A stretch of DNA of 64,000 nt from Flavobacterium davisii (GCF_019565505.1 NZ_CP067378.1:992001-1056000); one strand, 5' to 3'; positions 39,714-49,579 are shown, numbered from the stretch's first letter. The notes: generated by a model from the letters alone, not told the origin. Program-made: numbers and translations.

Positions 39714-41560
39714 ATAATTTTAATGATATCGGCTAGTAGTCTGTGTCGTTCTTCTAATTCTTCTGGACCGAAAACTTCCATAGGTCTTATATTTAGATTG
39801 TATTTTCTCATTAAAAGTTGCAAATCAATATTAGAGTGGTACGTATCTGGATGAAGCGTAGAATTCCAATACAACGTTTGAACATAGGTTCTTAATTTAT
39901 CTTCATAAAGCTCATTTCCACTTGATTGATTCGTATTTCCTCTTAATAAAAGTAAACCACCCAAGCGGTTTCGTTCTCTTTCAAACACTTCTGTATCATT
40001 ATTAAATATGGCTAAATTTTGTTCGTTATAAGAAAGTATATGTTCAATGTGGTAGCCATTTACGTAGCCATTATTTCTAATTAAATTTTCAAAATTTTGT
40101 TGCATTTCAGCACCAGTTTCATGAGAAATAAAATGTTCTATTCTTGAAAAGAAATATCTGTTGAAACGAGTTGGTAAGTCTGCATAACCAACATCTTTAA
40201 AATAATTGTAATTGAATATCTCTGTTATTGTTGTATTCTTAATATCTGATAAAGCTTTTAAAATATTAGTTTTAAAAACTCCTTTAATTTCATTTGCAGA
40301 TTTTTCTCTAATATCATTGCTTATAGCATATAATAAATCGGCAATTAAATTGTTAACATATGCTTTTTGTAAATGTAGCATTGCAAACATTTTGTCATAT
40401 TCATAGCCAATAATCCTTATTTTTTCATCTTCTTCAGTGTCATTCAATTTACAAGCACTTAATATCAATAAATAGTGACCAGCTAAATCATTCAATTGAT
40501 TGTAAAATAAATGTTCAAAGCTCGGTTCAAAATAAGAACGAAGACGTTTTATTTTACAATATAGATTCGTAAAGTATATAAAATCATTTTGAAGAAACTT
40601 TTTAGTATTGGCAGCATTTCTATTTAGTTTAAAATATTCTTCAACTTCTCCAGTAAAAAGAACTCTATGATAATTTTTAGAAGTGTATTTCTCTGCAATA
40701 CCTCTAGAAGAAACAATTTTTGAACGAATATAGGTTTCAAAGAAATTATCAATTTCATCAAAGTCAGAAGCTGAATTTGCTACACCAACTAAGTTAATTT
40801 GAGTTTCCCATATTTTGTTTAATCCTAAAAGTTCTAGTTCTTGTTTATCAACTTGTCCTAATAGTTTTCCTTTTAATATTTCATGTGGTTTTAGTCTTAC
40901 ACCTCTATCATTGATTACTTCAAAAACCATAGGTACATCAGTTTGCATTACCTCAAGTTTAACAATTTCAAGTTTTTTAAGCATATAAAATGCAAAGGTT
41001 TCAAACTTATGTTTTGTTTTTAAATCATTTTCTAACCAATTTTTAATAACCTTGGAATTATCAACCATGTTTTTAGCAGTAACTCCAGATTCAGTTGGAA
41101 TTTCATTAAAAGGAAGACCTTTTAATAGTCCTTCCAATGTTAGCAAATGATTTTGATGTTGCAACCAAAAGTTTTTCTTTGCGCCAGAAGTTCCGTGAAT
41201 TCTGTCTTTAATCCATTGACTAAATTCACTTTCTAAAGAGTTACTTATATGATATAATTGAATTAAAATCAATGTTAAGGTTGTAAATCTTTGCTGACCA
41301 TCAACTAAAAACACTTTTCCACTTATGGTGTTGGTAACATAAGTGTTAAGGAAGTAAAAGCCTATTCTATCTCCTGCAAGCTCTGAATCAACTGAATCAT
41401 CAATTTTTTGATAATCTTGATTGAATTTATAGAAAATATCATCCAATAATCTCTCTACAGGTTCTCTATTCCATTTGTATTGCCTCTGGTAAAAATCAAT
41501 ATAGTATGTTGTTGCTGAAAAAACTTGTTCAATATTTTGTGGAATTGGTGAAATGGCCAT
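39704..41560 (-). CDS. DUF262/DUF1524 protein, GmrSD-like type IV restriction enzyme
   Basis: 618 residues. The N-terminal DUF262 shows FYQRQYKWNREPVERLLDDI (residues about 23-42) and VFLVDGQQRFTTLTLI (DGQQR at 87-91), its nucleotide-hydrolysis motif. The C-terminal DUF1524 has GYHIEHILSYNEQN near 505 and NRLGGLLLLRGNTNQSSGNE, an HNH-type nuclease core. Fused DUF262-DUF1524 proteins are NTP-dependent nucleases, several of which attack modified phage DNA (GmrSD, SspE, BrxU). It is the first gene of the locus and overlaps mod by 10 bp, so it could cover phages that escape Res by modifying their DNA. Confidence 0.8.
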   Translation of the reverse strand: MAISPIPQNIEQVFSATTYYIDFYQRQYKWNREPVERLLDDIFYKFNQDYQKIDDSVDSELAGDRIGFYFLNTYVTNTISGKVFLVDGQQRFTTLTLILIQLYHISNSLESEFSQWIKDRIHGTSGAKKNFWLQHQNHLLTLEGLLKGLPFNEIPTESGVTAKNMVDNSKVIKNWLENDLKTKHKFETFAFYMLKKLEIVKLEVMQTDVPMVFEVINDRGVRLKPHEILKGKLLGQVDKQELELLGLNKIWETQINLVGVANSASDFDEIDNFFETYIRSKIVSSRGIAEKYTSKNYHRVLFTGEVEEYFKLNRNAANTKKFLQNDFIYFTNLYCKIKRLRSYFEPSFEHLFYNQLNDLAGHYLLILSACKLNDTEEDEKIRIIGYEYDKMFAMLHLQKAYVNNLIADLLYAISNDIREKSANEIKGVFKTNILKALSDIKNTTITEIFNYNYFKDVGYADLPTRFNRYFFSRIEHFISHETGAEMQQNFENLIRNNGYVNGYHIEHILSYNEQNLAIFNNDTEVFERERNRLGGLLLLRGNTNQSSGNELYEDKLRTYVQTLYWNSTLHPDTYHSNIDLQLLMRKYNLNIRPMEVFGPEELEERHRLLADIIKIIWN

Positions 41561-41716
41561 AATTTTTTAATCTTATTTCTTTTATTTATTAGAGTTGATT
41601 TATTACTAAAATTTTCTGTTGTTTAGAATATTTTAATTATATTTTTTTTTGTCTTCTAAATCATCAAACAAAAAAGTTTGAATATACTAATAATCAAATA
41701 CTGTAATGTGACTGAT

Positions 41717-42650
41717 TCAATTTTCATTTTTAATTTTTTTTAATGGTGAATCACTATCATAAGGAACTTTACCCGATGGTACAACTTTAGAAGCAGGGTT
41801 TAAATGTGTTTCTTGATCATCAAAGAAAATATGAGCTCCAAAAGCTTCTAAAATTTTATCTTTAGATAAGCCACCTAAAAAATACACCTCGTCTACATAT
41901 ACATTCCACTTGCGTAGGGTTTTAATAACTCTTTTGTGTGAAGGAGCATTTCTAGCTGTTACTATTGCCAATCGTAAAGGTGAATACTCTATTCTCATTG
42001 GAAGGTGCTCTTGAATTTTTGAAAGCTTGATTAATAATTTAGCAAAAGGACCTTCATTCAACGGGTCATCTTCATGTTCTTTTTCATATTGATGAAATGA
42101 ATCCATGCCTTCAGTTTTATAACGTAATTCAGATTCATCTGAAAACAAAACGGCATCTGCATCAAAAGCAATTTTTACTCTGGCATCTTTAGGAGTAAAA
42201 GAGGTAGGAGGTGCATATAATAAGGCTGCAGCACTTTGCTTACTATCAATCACCGCTTGGACATCTATGGCATCTTTTGATAAAAATAAATCTACATCAT
42301 AAGCATCTATATAGGGAGCCAAAGGTTCTCCACCAGTTAAGGCAACTCTAGTAATAGGTAACTTATATTTTTCAATGGAATTCAAAACCCGCATTCCAGT
42401 CTCAGGACTGTTTCGTGACATCACAACCACTTCAACAATTTGTTTTTCTGCAATTTTATTAAGTTCTAATAAACTTTGTACTAAATAAAAAGCTGTTCCG
42501 AGGCTCTAAAATTTCATCTTCATGCTGTAATTGATAATCTCTAAAAGCTTCGATGCCTTGTGTGTCAAAAATTTGATTTTCAGTTTCAAGATTAAATAAT
42601 GCTCTTGTAGATACCCCAATTACAAGTATTTCAGCAAAGTTTAGTGACAT
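41717..42650 (-). CDS. Cytosolic 5'-nucleotidase (cN-I type), one frameshift
   Basis: Starts MSLNFAEILVIGVSTRALFNLE at 42650; an indel near 42503-42509 moves the frame, with the missing text reading AFYLVQSLLELNKIAEKQIV before EVVVMSRNSPETG. Together about 310 residues. Family motifs include SRNSPETGMRVLNSIE, LTGGEPLAPYI, KIAFDADAVLFSDESE and HIFFDDQETH. These enzymes remove phosphate from nucleoside monophosphates. It lies between the defence locus and the decayed integrative element and may be cargo of the latter. The indel here does not lie in a long homopolymer. Confidence 0.75.
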
Positions 42651-42709
42651 TTAGTTTTTTTACAATATTACAAAATTGATTATTATATAAAAAGTCTAAG
42701 TAATGGGTT

Positions 42710-43492
42710 TTAAAATAAATAATTTATTACTAACTTAATGGTTAAAGCATGTTGTTTTCGCTTTTTTGTGTTATTTATAAAACATTTTTTTTTCGAATTC
42801 AGCAATGATTTAGTTTCTATGTAAGAAAATATTTTTGTCACCTTTTTATCCACTGATTTCGTATCAAAACACACCAAATTAAACATTTCCCGCATGCGAC
42901 TCCGTAGGCGATTTACGTAAAAATTTTCAATTTAAGATGCTGAGAGGTTTGTGGTTAGGTGGGTTATTGAGTTGTTGAAAACAAAATCTTCACAACGGGA
43001 AATTAGAATTTCAGCCATGACATTGCAATCGTTACCAAAATGTTTGATTTGTTGTTCGACGCCTAAATCGTCAAAGCAATATCCAGATAGACGGTTTTGG
43101 AGTGGTGCTTTTAGGGTGTAGGCTTGGAGCGCTTCGAAGCCATTTTTAGCAAATTCGAAGGAGACTTCACGACAGGTTTTTAGTTTGTAATCATTTTTGG
43201 GTTTCATGAATGGTTTTACTAAATACATTAGAGACGTTTTCCCGCATCCAATTTTTCCAGACAATAAAATCCCTTTGTTGAGCGAAATATTCAATCTACG
43301 GGCTTCTTTTTGGTCTTGAATCGCATAAATGATTAAGATGTAGATAGTTGGTTGGTCTAATTTGTCGATTTTGAATTTTTGACCATAACGAATTTTCCCT
43401 TGTTGTTCGATGTAGCTTAGGCAGGTTGGAAAGTGATAGATTTTGGTGTTGTTATGGATGGTGTAGGTGTCGGATAGCGTGAGTTGTTTCAT
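42710..43492 (-). pseudogene. IstB/DnaC-like ATPase with an internal nonsense codon
   Basis: Start MKQLTLSDTYTIHNNTKIYH at 43492. Walker A is LLSGKIGCGKTSLM near residue 80 and the Walker B region is YCFDDLGVEQQ. After TTNLSAS a TAA (42932-42934) stops the frame. The same frame continues beyond it as IENFYVNRLRSRMREMFNLVCFDTKSVDK, quoted by its ends IENFYVNRLRS and FDTKSVDK, which is the normal family C-terminus, so a GAA-to-TAA change is likely. This is not a homopolymer indel and points to real decay. Such ATPases travel with Flavobacteriaceae integrative elements beside a Rep-like gene, as here. Confidence 0.7.
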
Positions 43493-43541
43493 TGTTTTGA
43501 GTTTAAAAGTTTATGAGTTTATGAGTTTATGTGGGGGCGGG

Positions 43542-44438
43542 TTAGAGCGGTTCCGCATAGTTTTTATCTTGGTTGGTGTTGAGGTGGTTGGGTTTTAAGT
43601 TTCCGTTTTGGGTGGTTTTATAATTTTGGCTGTTGAGCATCCAGTTACGAGCGGCGGCATGCCAATCTTTCATTTTTGTTTTTCCACCTACAAGCCAACC
43701 GTTGCTTTGGAAATAGTTATAAAATTTTTCTGCTTCGAGACGGGTACTGGATTTGGCGATAAAATATTCAAACACCCTGTCCCAATTTGGCGGGATATTT
43801 TTGGACTCAGGATTTCGGGAGCGGTTTGGTTTATCTTCGTTTAGAATTTCGAGTTCGGGAAAAAGTCCGGGCGTTTGATTTTGGGCGGTTTGTTTTTTTA
43901 TGCGGTTAGTGGTTTTAGAAGATTGAATTTCTTGTTCATTTTTTGGCTCGCTTGATTGGTCAAATGCAAAAACATTTGACTGTTTACAATGTTTATTTAA
44001 TGTTTTAATATGTTTATTATTATATATACTATATAGGCGTTCGAGAGGTTGTTCAGGAGGTTGATTAGTAGGTTGGTCAATAGGTTTTTCATTTTTTGAA
44101 ATCGAGTTGTTTAGTTTTTGAACCCCTTTTTTAGAGGGATTCAACACATTTTCTAAAGGAATAATTTCGATTTCGGTACGCGTATAGGAACTGTAAGAAG
44201 GTGTGTAAATAATGAGTTCTTTTTCTTCTAGAATTTTGATGCATTTGTGATAAGTAGCTGTAGAGCTAATTTTGCTTGCTAACATGATTTCCTCACGTGA
44301 AGCGTGGATGGGCGACTTGAAACGGTTGTGATTCCAGATTTGGAAGATGGCTAAATAGACACTGATAACCGAAGGATTGATTTGGTCGTCGAACTTGATT
44401 TTTTCGAAGAAACCTGATAGGTGTTTGATGTAGTTCAT
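43542..44438 (-). CDS. Replication-initiation-like helix-turn-helix protein of a mobile element
   Basis: 298 residues. The N-terminal half has HASREEIMLASKISSTATYHKCIKILEEKELI, a winged-helix core (quoted by its parts ASREEIMLASKIS and HKCIKILEEKELI). A low-complexity, Pro/Gln/Asn-rich linker lies at about 125-215. The C-terminus PPNWDRVFEYFIAKSSTRLEAEKFYNYF ... WHAAARNWM resembles the C-terminal module of replication or transfer proteins. It lies 49 bp upstream of the decayed ATPase gene and belongs to the same element. It is intact but probably without working partners. Confidence 0.55.
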   Translation of the reverse strand: MNYIKHLSGFFEKIKFDDQINPSVISVYLAIFQIWNHNRFKSPIHASREEIMLASKISSTATYHKCIKILEEKELIIYTPSYSSYTRTEIEIIPLENVLNPSKKGVQKLNNSISKNEKPIDQPTNQPPEQPLERLYSIYNNKHIKTLNKHCKQSNVFAFDQSSEPKNEQEIQSSKTTNRIKKQTAQNQTPGLFPELEILNEDKPNRSRNPESKNIPPNWDRVFEYFIAKSSTRLEAEKFYNYFQSNGWLVGGKTKMKDWHAAARNWMLNSQNYKTTQNGNLKPNHLNTNQDKNYAEPL

Positions 44439-44515
44439 TTTTAAGTTATGAATTATGAGTTATGAGTGAGTTACTTCTAGTCTTGATAGGGATGCTGTGT
44501 ATTGGGGTGCGTTTT

Positions 44516-45555
44516 TTAAGGGGCTTTTGAGTTTAATATACCACATACATCGGCTATTTCTTTTAGATAGGCGTTCATTTTTTGATTGGAAAGTATGGGT
44601 AATAATTTGTCTTGATTTAGGCACACTGGGTCTTGGTGGTATTTTTGAATAATGGATTCTGCAATGGGTAATAAGGGTATTCTGGAAGGTGTTTCTGTTT
44701 TTTGTCGGTTTTTGAATATCCATTTGGCTCCATCTATTCCTGTGGTGATGTTGTTCTTGGTTAGTTGTTGTACGTCGATATAGGCTAGTCCTGTGAAACA
44801 GGAGAATAGAAAAATGTCACGAACGAGTTCTAGTCGTGAAGATGGGAAGGTTTTGTGGAGTAATGTGTTTAATTCTTCTTCAGTGAGAATTGTTCTATTT
44901 ACTGTTTTTACTTTTTGGGTGTAAAATCTAAATGGGTCGGATTTTATCCAACCATTTAAAAGAGCTATTCTTATGATTTTTCCAAAAATCATTAAATATT
45001 TTACGGTAGAGTTGTTGTTGCATTTTCTTACTGTTCTAAGATAGTAATCAAAATTATTGATAGTTTCTATGTCTATATCGCTTACTGGTATATCTGAGAT
45101 TTTGTATCTAAACTTGAGAAACTCAACGAAATGACTATGGGTTGTTTTAAATTGTTTGAGTGTTGACAAGGAATATTTAACTTCTAAAAGCAGTTCCATT
45201 TGCTTGTTATGCTCGTTAAATATTTCATTTAGCATTTTTGAATTATCATCAAGGTTAAGCAATCGATTTCTAACTGTTTCGACTGTTATTAATTTTGATT
45301 CTAGGATTAGATTTTTTGAGTTTCAAAAACTTTACTTTCAAAAATTTTTAGGTATTCATTAATTGAACGAGCTTCTTCTGAATTGCCTTTGATTCTTTTT
45401 AAAGTGGAGGACCATTTTGATATTTCTACAAATTTATTTGTAGAGGTTTCAAATCTGTTGCCATTTACTGTTACTCTTAAATAAATGGGAACTTCACCTT
45501 TTGAGTTTACTTTTGTGTTTTTCACAAAAAATAAAGTACTAATTTTCGCATTCAT
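44516..45555 (-). pseudogene. Tyrosine-recombinase integrase lacking its catalytic C-terminus
   Basis: Two frame segments joined at a T6 run (45312-45317). The N-terminal Arm-DNA-binding part is MNAKISTLFFVKNTKVNSKG ... GEVPIYLRVTVNG. The core-binding part follows (KQFKTTHSHFVEFLKF) and then LSCFTGLAY-like LFSCFTGLAYIDVQQLTKNN. The frame ends at ADVCGILNSKAP, before the H-x-x-R and Tyr motifs that carry the active site, and no continuation exists in other frames. The integrase is therefore dead. It points towards the 3' end of the tmRNA gene 250 bp away, a common integration site. Confidence 0.75.
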
Positions 45556-45658
45556 AATTGGTCACCTTTTAGATATAAAAAATTACTTTATAAGGCACAA
45601 AAAATCAAGATGTTTATTCTTTGAACAGCCTGATTTTACTACTGCTTCGGCTGATTTA

Positions 45659-45692
45659 GGTGTCCCATTTTAAAAATTTAAAATGGGACACC
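45659..45692. repeat. Perfect 34-bp palindrome
   Basis: Arms GGTGTCCCATTTTAAA and its complement (16 bp each) are separated by AA. It lies between the dead integrase and ssrA. It looks like two insertion-sequence ends abutted after loss of the body, or a strong bidirectional hairpin. Confidence 0.7.
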
Positions 45693-45750
45693 GAACTAGC
45701 CCCTTTTGAAATGTGATTTTTTGAATCTTTTGGTATTAGAATAAAAGGAA

Positions 45751-45782
45751 AAAGCCTATAAAATCAGTGTTTTATAGGCTTT
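45751..45782 (-). terminator. Terminator of the tmRNA gene
   Basis: A 13-bp stem (AAAGCCTATAAAA and its complement, 6-nt loop) lies 25 bp beyond the tmRNA 3' end and is followed on the minus strand by TTTCC-TTTT. Confidence 0.8.
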
Positions 45783-45806
45783 TGCATTAAAATGAATGAT
45801 AAATTG

Positions 45807-46201
45807 TGGAGTCGGAGAGAATCGAACTCTCGTCCAAACAAGCAATCAAAGAGCTTTCTACATGCTTAGTTTTCACTTAATTTTTCGACTGAAAGCAAGG
45901 TTGAAAACGACCACTCTCAGCTTAGCTTTATCCGTGTCAAAAAGGATTTAAAGCTTTACCTTTTCTAGGGTTACTTTTACGGTTCTCCTTAACCAACCGC
46001 CGTAAACCAAGGCTTTTGAGGAAAATCTAGCTTTCCTACCTTGTAGGAACTAGGCAAATCGTACTATAATTCGGATTAAGCAGCTAAAGCGTAATTATTT
46101 TCGCCGTGTAATGTTCGTATAGCAGATATTTACGAGCCTACCATACTTGGCTCGGCATGCTTACTAATTAATTCCACTCGCTGTCAAAACCAGTCGACCC
46201 C
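45807..46201 (-). ncRNA. ssrA: Transfer-messenger RNA (tmRNA)
   Basis: The tRNA-like ends pair: 5' GGGGTCG (46195-46201) with 3' CGACTCC (45808-45814), with discriminator A at 45807 and no encoded CCA. The T-arm reads GAGAG-TTCGATT-CTCTC. The tag frame GGC GAA AAT AAT TAC GCT TTA GCT GCT TAA (46076-46105) encodes GENNYALAA, a Bacteroidota-type tag. It rescues stalled ribosomes and tags the unfinished peptide for proteolysis. A dead integrase lies downstream of its 3' end, which is a favoured attachment site for integrative elements. Confidence 0.95.
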
Positions 46202-46212
46202 AATTAGTCCCA

Positions 46213-46241
46213 CAAAATTAAGAACTTTTCATAAACTACAA
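46213..46241 (-). promoter_or_regulatory. ssrA promoter
   Basis: On the minus strand TTG (46239-46241), an 18-bp spacer and TAATTTTG (46213-46220), 12 bp before the tmRNA 5' end. This fits the TTG-N17-23-TAnnTTTG consensus of Bacteroidota. Confidence 0.75.
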
Positions 46242-46258
46242 AATAATTCTAAAACAAA

Positions 46259-47463
46259 TTATTCTACTATTTCATCTCCTTTTTTATGTATATGAAAAGG
46301 ATAATCTCCAAAAAGACCTGTTGCTAACTTCATATAATAGGCCTTACGAGTATACTTATTAGATAAAGCAATCAAGGTAACTTTTTCTTTTTTAATGTAA
46401 TATAAGCAGATGTATTACCATGCCACCATCCATTATGATAAAACATTTGTTTGCCATCTTTCCACTCTAGCATTCGAATTCCTAACCCATAATTTCGAAT
46501 TCCTCTGGCCTCATAACTATATCCTTTATAAACTTCTGTCAAGAGTTTTTTATTTAAAAAATCAGGATCATACGTTGCTTTATCAAACTTTAACAAATCG
46601 CGAGGTGTAGCATATATATTCTTATCTCCATAAATATCATCTAAATGGTTTAAAGGATATTTTATATAATGCCCTTTATAGGAGCAACTTGCTGTATCAG
46701 CATGCTTACTTAAATCAAAAACGTAAGTATTTTTCATCCCTAATGGTTGAAATATCATTTTACTCATCGCTGTACGATAATCCATTTTTGATACTTTTTC
46801 AATAATTAATGCTAACAAAGCATAATTAGTATTACAATAACTAAATCGGGTATCAGGTTTAAACTCTAACCCTATTTTTCCATTTTGCATAATTGTAACT
46901 AAATCATTATTATGCAAAATTTTACCCCTTTGCCAAACTCCTTTATCTTCTATAAAATAACTATAATTCCTCAAACCACTTCTATGATTTAATAACATAC
47001 GGACGGTTATGTCTTTATACGGAAATCCTTCTAAAATAGCACTTACTTTTTCATCTAACTTTAACATATTAGAATCTATCAATAACAATACAGCTGTAGC
47101 TGTTAAAACTTTACTTACAGATGCTATATGAAGAGGTGTTTCTGCTGTTATAGGTCTTTTTTCTTCAAAATTACTCATTCCGCTATATCGTTCATATAAG
47201 ATTTTCCCATTTTTAGCAACTAAAACACCTCCCGAAAAATCATTACTAAAAAATTCTTTATCATACAGATAATCCATACTATCTTGAATCTTTTGTAATT
47301 CTTTTGAATCTATACCAGATGTAGCCATTTCAAAAGGTTTCATCGTATAAATTTTACCTATTTTATACTCTTCCTTATTTTTTACTTTCGTTTTTTTATT
47401 TGTACAAGCAAATAAAAAAAACACAACTATTATAGTGGACGCACAAATATTAAATAACCTCAT
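46259..47463 (-). CDS. Serine hydrolase of the class C beta-lactamase fold (lipoprotein), one frameshift
   Basis: The start MRLFNICASTIIVVFFLFAC gives a lipobox Cys. ASVSK (S-x-x-K nucleophile), YCNTNYALL (Y-x-N) and YHNGWWHG (H-x-G) are the three active-site motifs, and LLNHRSGL is a family signature. One base missing in a T6 run (46388-46393) moves the tail, which continues VTLIALSNKYTRKAYYMKLA to a stop at 46259; about 400 residues in all. Such proteins act as D-Ala-D-Ala peptidases, esterases or beta-lactamases; the substrate cannot be told. It is likely periplasmic and membrane-anchored. Confidence 0.8.
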
Positions 47464-47597
47464 AACTATTTTTTATAAAGAAATTTCCATTTTAAAATTA
47501 TCAATCCCCAAAACCTTCTTTCATTAATTTCACACAAAATGGGCGGCAAATATAACCAAACCTCTATACTTTTCATAAAAACAACTCATCTTTAAAA

Positions 47598-47627
47598 TTG
47601 CACAATATCTTTTAAACGTTATATTTG
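47598..47627 (+). promoter_or_regulatory. Promoter of the saccharopine-dehydrogenase-like gene
   Basis: TTG at 47598-47600, a 19-bp spacer and TATATTTG at 47620-47627: an exact match to the Bacteroidota housekeeping promoter, 53 bp before the ATG. Confidence 0.8.
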
Positions 47628-47680
47628 CAACAAAATTAAACTCTTAAGTTATAAAACCATCCTTTAAAACTACTAAACAG

Positions 47681-48886
47681 ATGAAATTTGGCATTATCAA
47701 AGAGAGAAAAAACCCACCCGATAGACGTGTTGTTTTTTCACCACAAGAATTACTAAGAGTAAAAGAAGTCTTTCCAGAAGCCAATTTTGAAGTTGAAACT
47801 TCTGATATTCGTATCTTTAAAGATGAAGAATATAGCAAATTAGGCATTTCTATAGATACCGATTTAACAGATTGCGACATATTAATAGGTGTAAAAGAAG
47901 TACCTGTTGAAGCGTTAATCCCTAATAAAACTTACTTCTTTTTTTCTCACACTATAAAAAAGCAACCTTATAATCGAAAACTACTAGTTGCTTGTTTAGA
48001 AAAAAATATCCGACTAATAGATCACGAAACGATAGTAGACACAAACAACAAACGTTTAATTGGGTTTGGACGCTATGCGGGTATAGTAGGCGCTTATAAT
48101 GGCATTAGAGCATTTGGCTTAAAATACGATTTATACAACATTGCAAAAGCAGAAACCTTAAAAGATCAACAAGATTTAATAGACCGATTAAAAAGGATTA
48201 CACTTCCTCCAATTAAAATAGTCTTAACAGGTCATGGCAAAGTAGGCCTAGGTGCTAAAGAAATGCTAGACGCAATGAAGATGAAACAAGTTAGCATTGA
48301 CGACTTTTTAACTAAATCTTACGATCGTCCTGTATACACCCATATAGACTTAGAGGACTACAATCGTCGAAAAGACGGAAGCCCTTTTAACAAAAAGGAT
48401 TTTTATACACATCCTGAAGAGTATATTTCTAATTTTGAACGTTTTACTAAAGTCGCTGACATCTTCATGGCGGGTCATTTTTATGGCAATAACGCCCCTT
48501 ATATACTCACAAAAGAAATGCTAAAAGCTACTGACAATAAAATAAAGGTAGTTGCCGACATATCCTGTGATGTAAATGGCCCTGTAGCTTGTACGCTTAG
48601 AGCATCAACAATTGCCGAACCTATTTATGGTTATTTACCGAACGAACATCGTGAGATTCATTTTGAAGATCCGCGCGCTATAGCCGTAATGGCTGTTGAC
48701 AATCTTCCGTGCGAACTCCCTAAAGATGCAAGTGAAGGATTTGGAAAAACCTTTTTAGAGTATGTCATTCCATCATTTTACAACAATGATGCTGATCAAA
48801 TATTAGAAAGAGCTACTATTTGCAAAAATGGCAAGCTAACGCCTAAATTTGAATATCTACAAGATTATATAGAAGGAAAAGAATAA
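47681..48886 (+). CDS. Saccharopine dehydrogenase-like (AlaDH/PNT fold) NAD(P) enzyme
   Basis: 401 residues. The N-terminal AlaDH/PNT-type domain starts MKFGIIKERKNPPDRRVVFS; GVKEVPVEAL and YFFFSHTIKKQ hold the Lys and His that act in lysine-forming saccharopine dehydrogenases and alanine dehydrogenases. The Rossmann loop is VLTGHGKVGLGAKEML, and VVADISCDVNGP is the typical second signature. It would interconvert saccharopine with lysine and 2-oxoglutarate; alanine dehydrogenase is a less likely alternative. It stands alone between a strong promoter and a strong terminator. Lysine breakdown through it would feed the DUF1338 enzyme at 59276 (inference). Confidence 0.7.
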   Translation: MKFGIIKERKNPPDRRVVFSPQELLRVKEVFPEANFEVETSDIRIFKDEEYSKLGISIDTDLTDCDILIGVKEVPVEALIPNKTYFFFSHTIKKQPYNRKLLVACLEKNIRLIDHETIVDTNNKRLIGFGRYAGIVGAYNGIRAFGLKYDLYNIAKAETLKDQQDLIDRLKRITLPPIKIVLTGHGKVGLGAKEMLDAMKMKQVSIDDFLTKSYDRPVYTHIDLEDYNRRKDGSPFNKKDFYTHPEEYISNFERFTKVADIFMAGHFYGNNAPYILTKEMLKATDNKIKVVADISCDVNGPVACTLRASTIAEPIYGYLPNEHREIHFEDPRAIAVMAVDNLPCELPKDASEGFGKTFLEYVIPSFYNNDADQILERATICKNGKLTPKFEYLQDYIEGKE

Positions 48887-48950
48887 AAACGCAGCAAGAA
48901 AGAGTATTTAAAAAGCAGTAAAATAAACACCTAGCATCTCCATTCAAAGA

Positions 48951-48991
48951 CAAGCGAAATTAAATTATATTCTATAATTTAATTTCGCTTG
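48951..48991. terminator. Strong bidirectional terminator
   Basis: A perfect 18-bp stem (CAAGCGAAATTAAATTAT and its complement) with a 5-nt loop, 65 bp after the stop of the dehydrogenase gene and before the convergent J-domain gene. Confidence 0.8.
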
Positions 48992-49084
48992 CTTATTTCA
49001 AGTCTCTCTCCAATCGAAGTAAAAGATTACAATCTTTCAGATATCTTTTTCAACAAATTTTCTAGTTATTTTTCAAAATCACTT

Positions 49085-49531
49085 TTAATCTAAAATGGCT
49101 TCACCTGATTTACGATAGATATATTGTCCATAAATATGTCTTTTAGCAAATCGGTTAGGAGATTCAGCATTAATCATTTTGATATAAACGTTTTTTGGAA
49201 CTCCAAGGTATTCATAAGTCATACCATTAAGATAGGTTACAAACAAAACTTGTTTTTCCAAATAAAAATCAACTATAGGAAAATTAGCAACCATTTCTTG
49301 ATACTCAGGAAAATTTTTATCCCGTGTCTCATTAGCTATGCTAACCAAAAAATGATATGCATTAATAATTTCCTTACTTTTTTCTTCTGCTAAAACACGT
49401 CCTTCTTCATCATTAGCAAATTTATCGGGATGTATTTCTTTCATCGCATTTCGATAAATAGTCTTTAATTCCTTTAGACTAACATTCTTATCTACTTCCA
49501 ATAATTTGCGATACTCTACTACTCTTTTCAT
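49085..49531 (-). CDS. J-domain protein with KTSC domain
   Basis: 148 residues. The N-terminal J-domain has YRKLLEVDKNVSLKELKTIYR and the HPD motif in MKEIHPDKFAND, so it should stimulate a DnaK-type chaperone. The C-terminus VLFVTYLNGMTYEYLGVPKN and FAKRHIYGQYIYRK is a KTSC domain, a small module of unknown function often tied to nucleic-acid binding. The pair is common in Bacteroidota. Convergent with the dehydrogenase gene. Confidence 0.8.
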   Translation of the reverse strand: MKRVVEYRKLLEVDKNVSLKELKTIYRNAMKEIHPDKFANDEEGRVLAEEKSKEIINAYHFLVSIANETRDKNFPEYQEMVANFPIVDFYLEKQVLFVTYLNGMTYEYLGVPKNVYIKMINAESPNRFAKRHIYGQYIYRKSGEAILD

Positions 49532-49579
49532 ATTTTTTTACAATAAAAAAGCCACTCTTTTCCGAATGACTTAACTAGA

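Noticed and set aside
42710..42895. Separate 61-residue gene
   Set aside because: It is the in-frame continuation of the ATPase gene beyond a nonsense codon; the text matches the normal family C-terminus.
44460..44723. Small frame overlapping the integrase end
   Set aside because: It reads the integrase region in another frame and gives a low-complexity protein with no family features.
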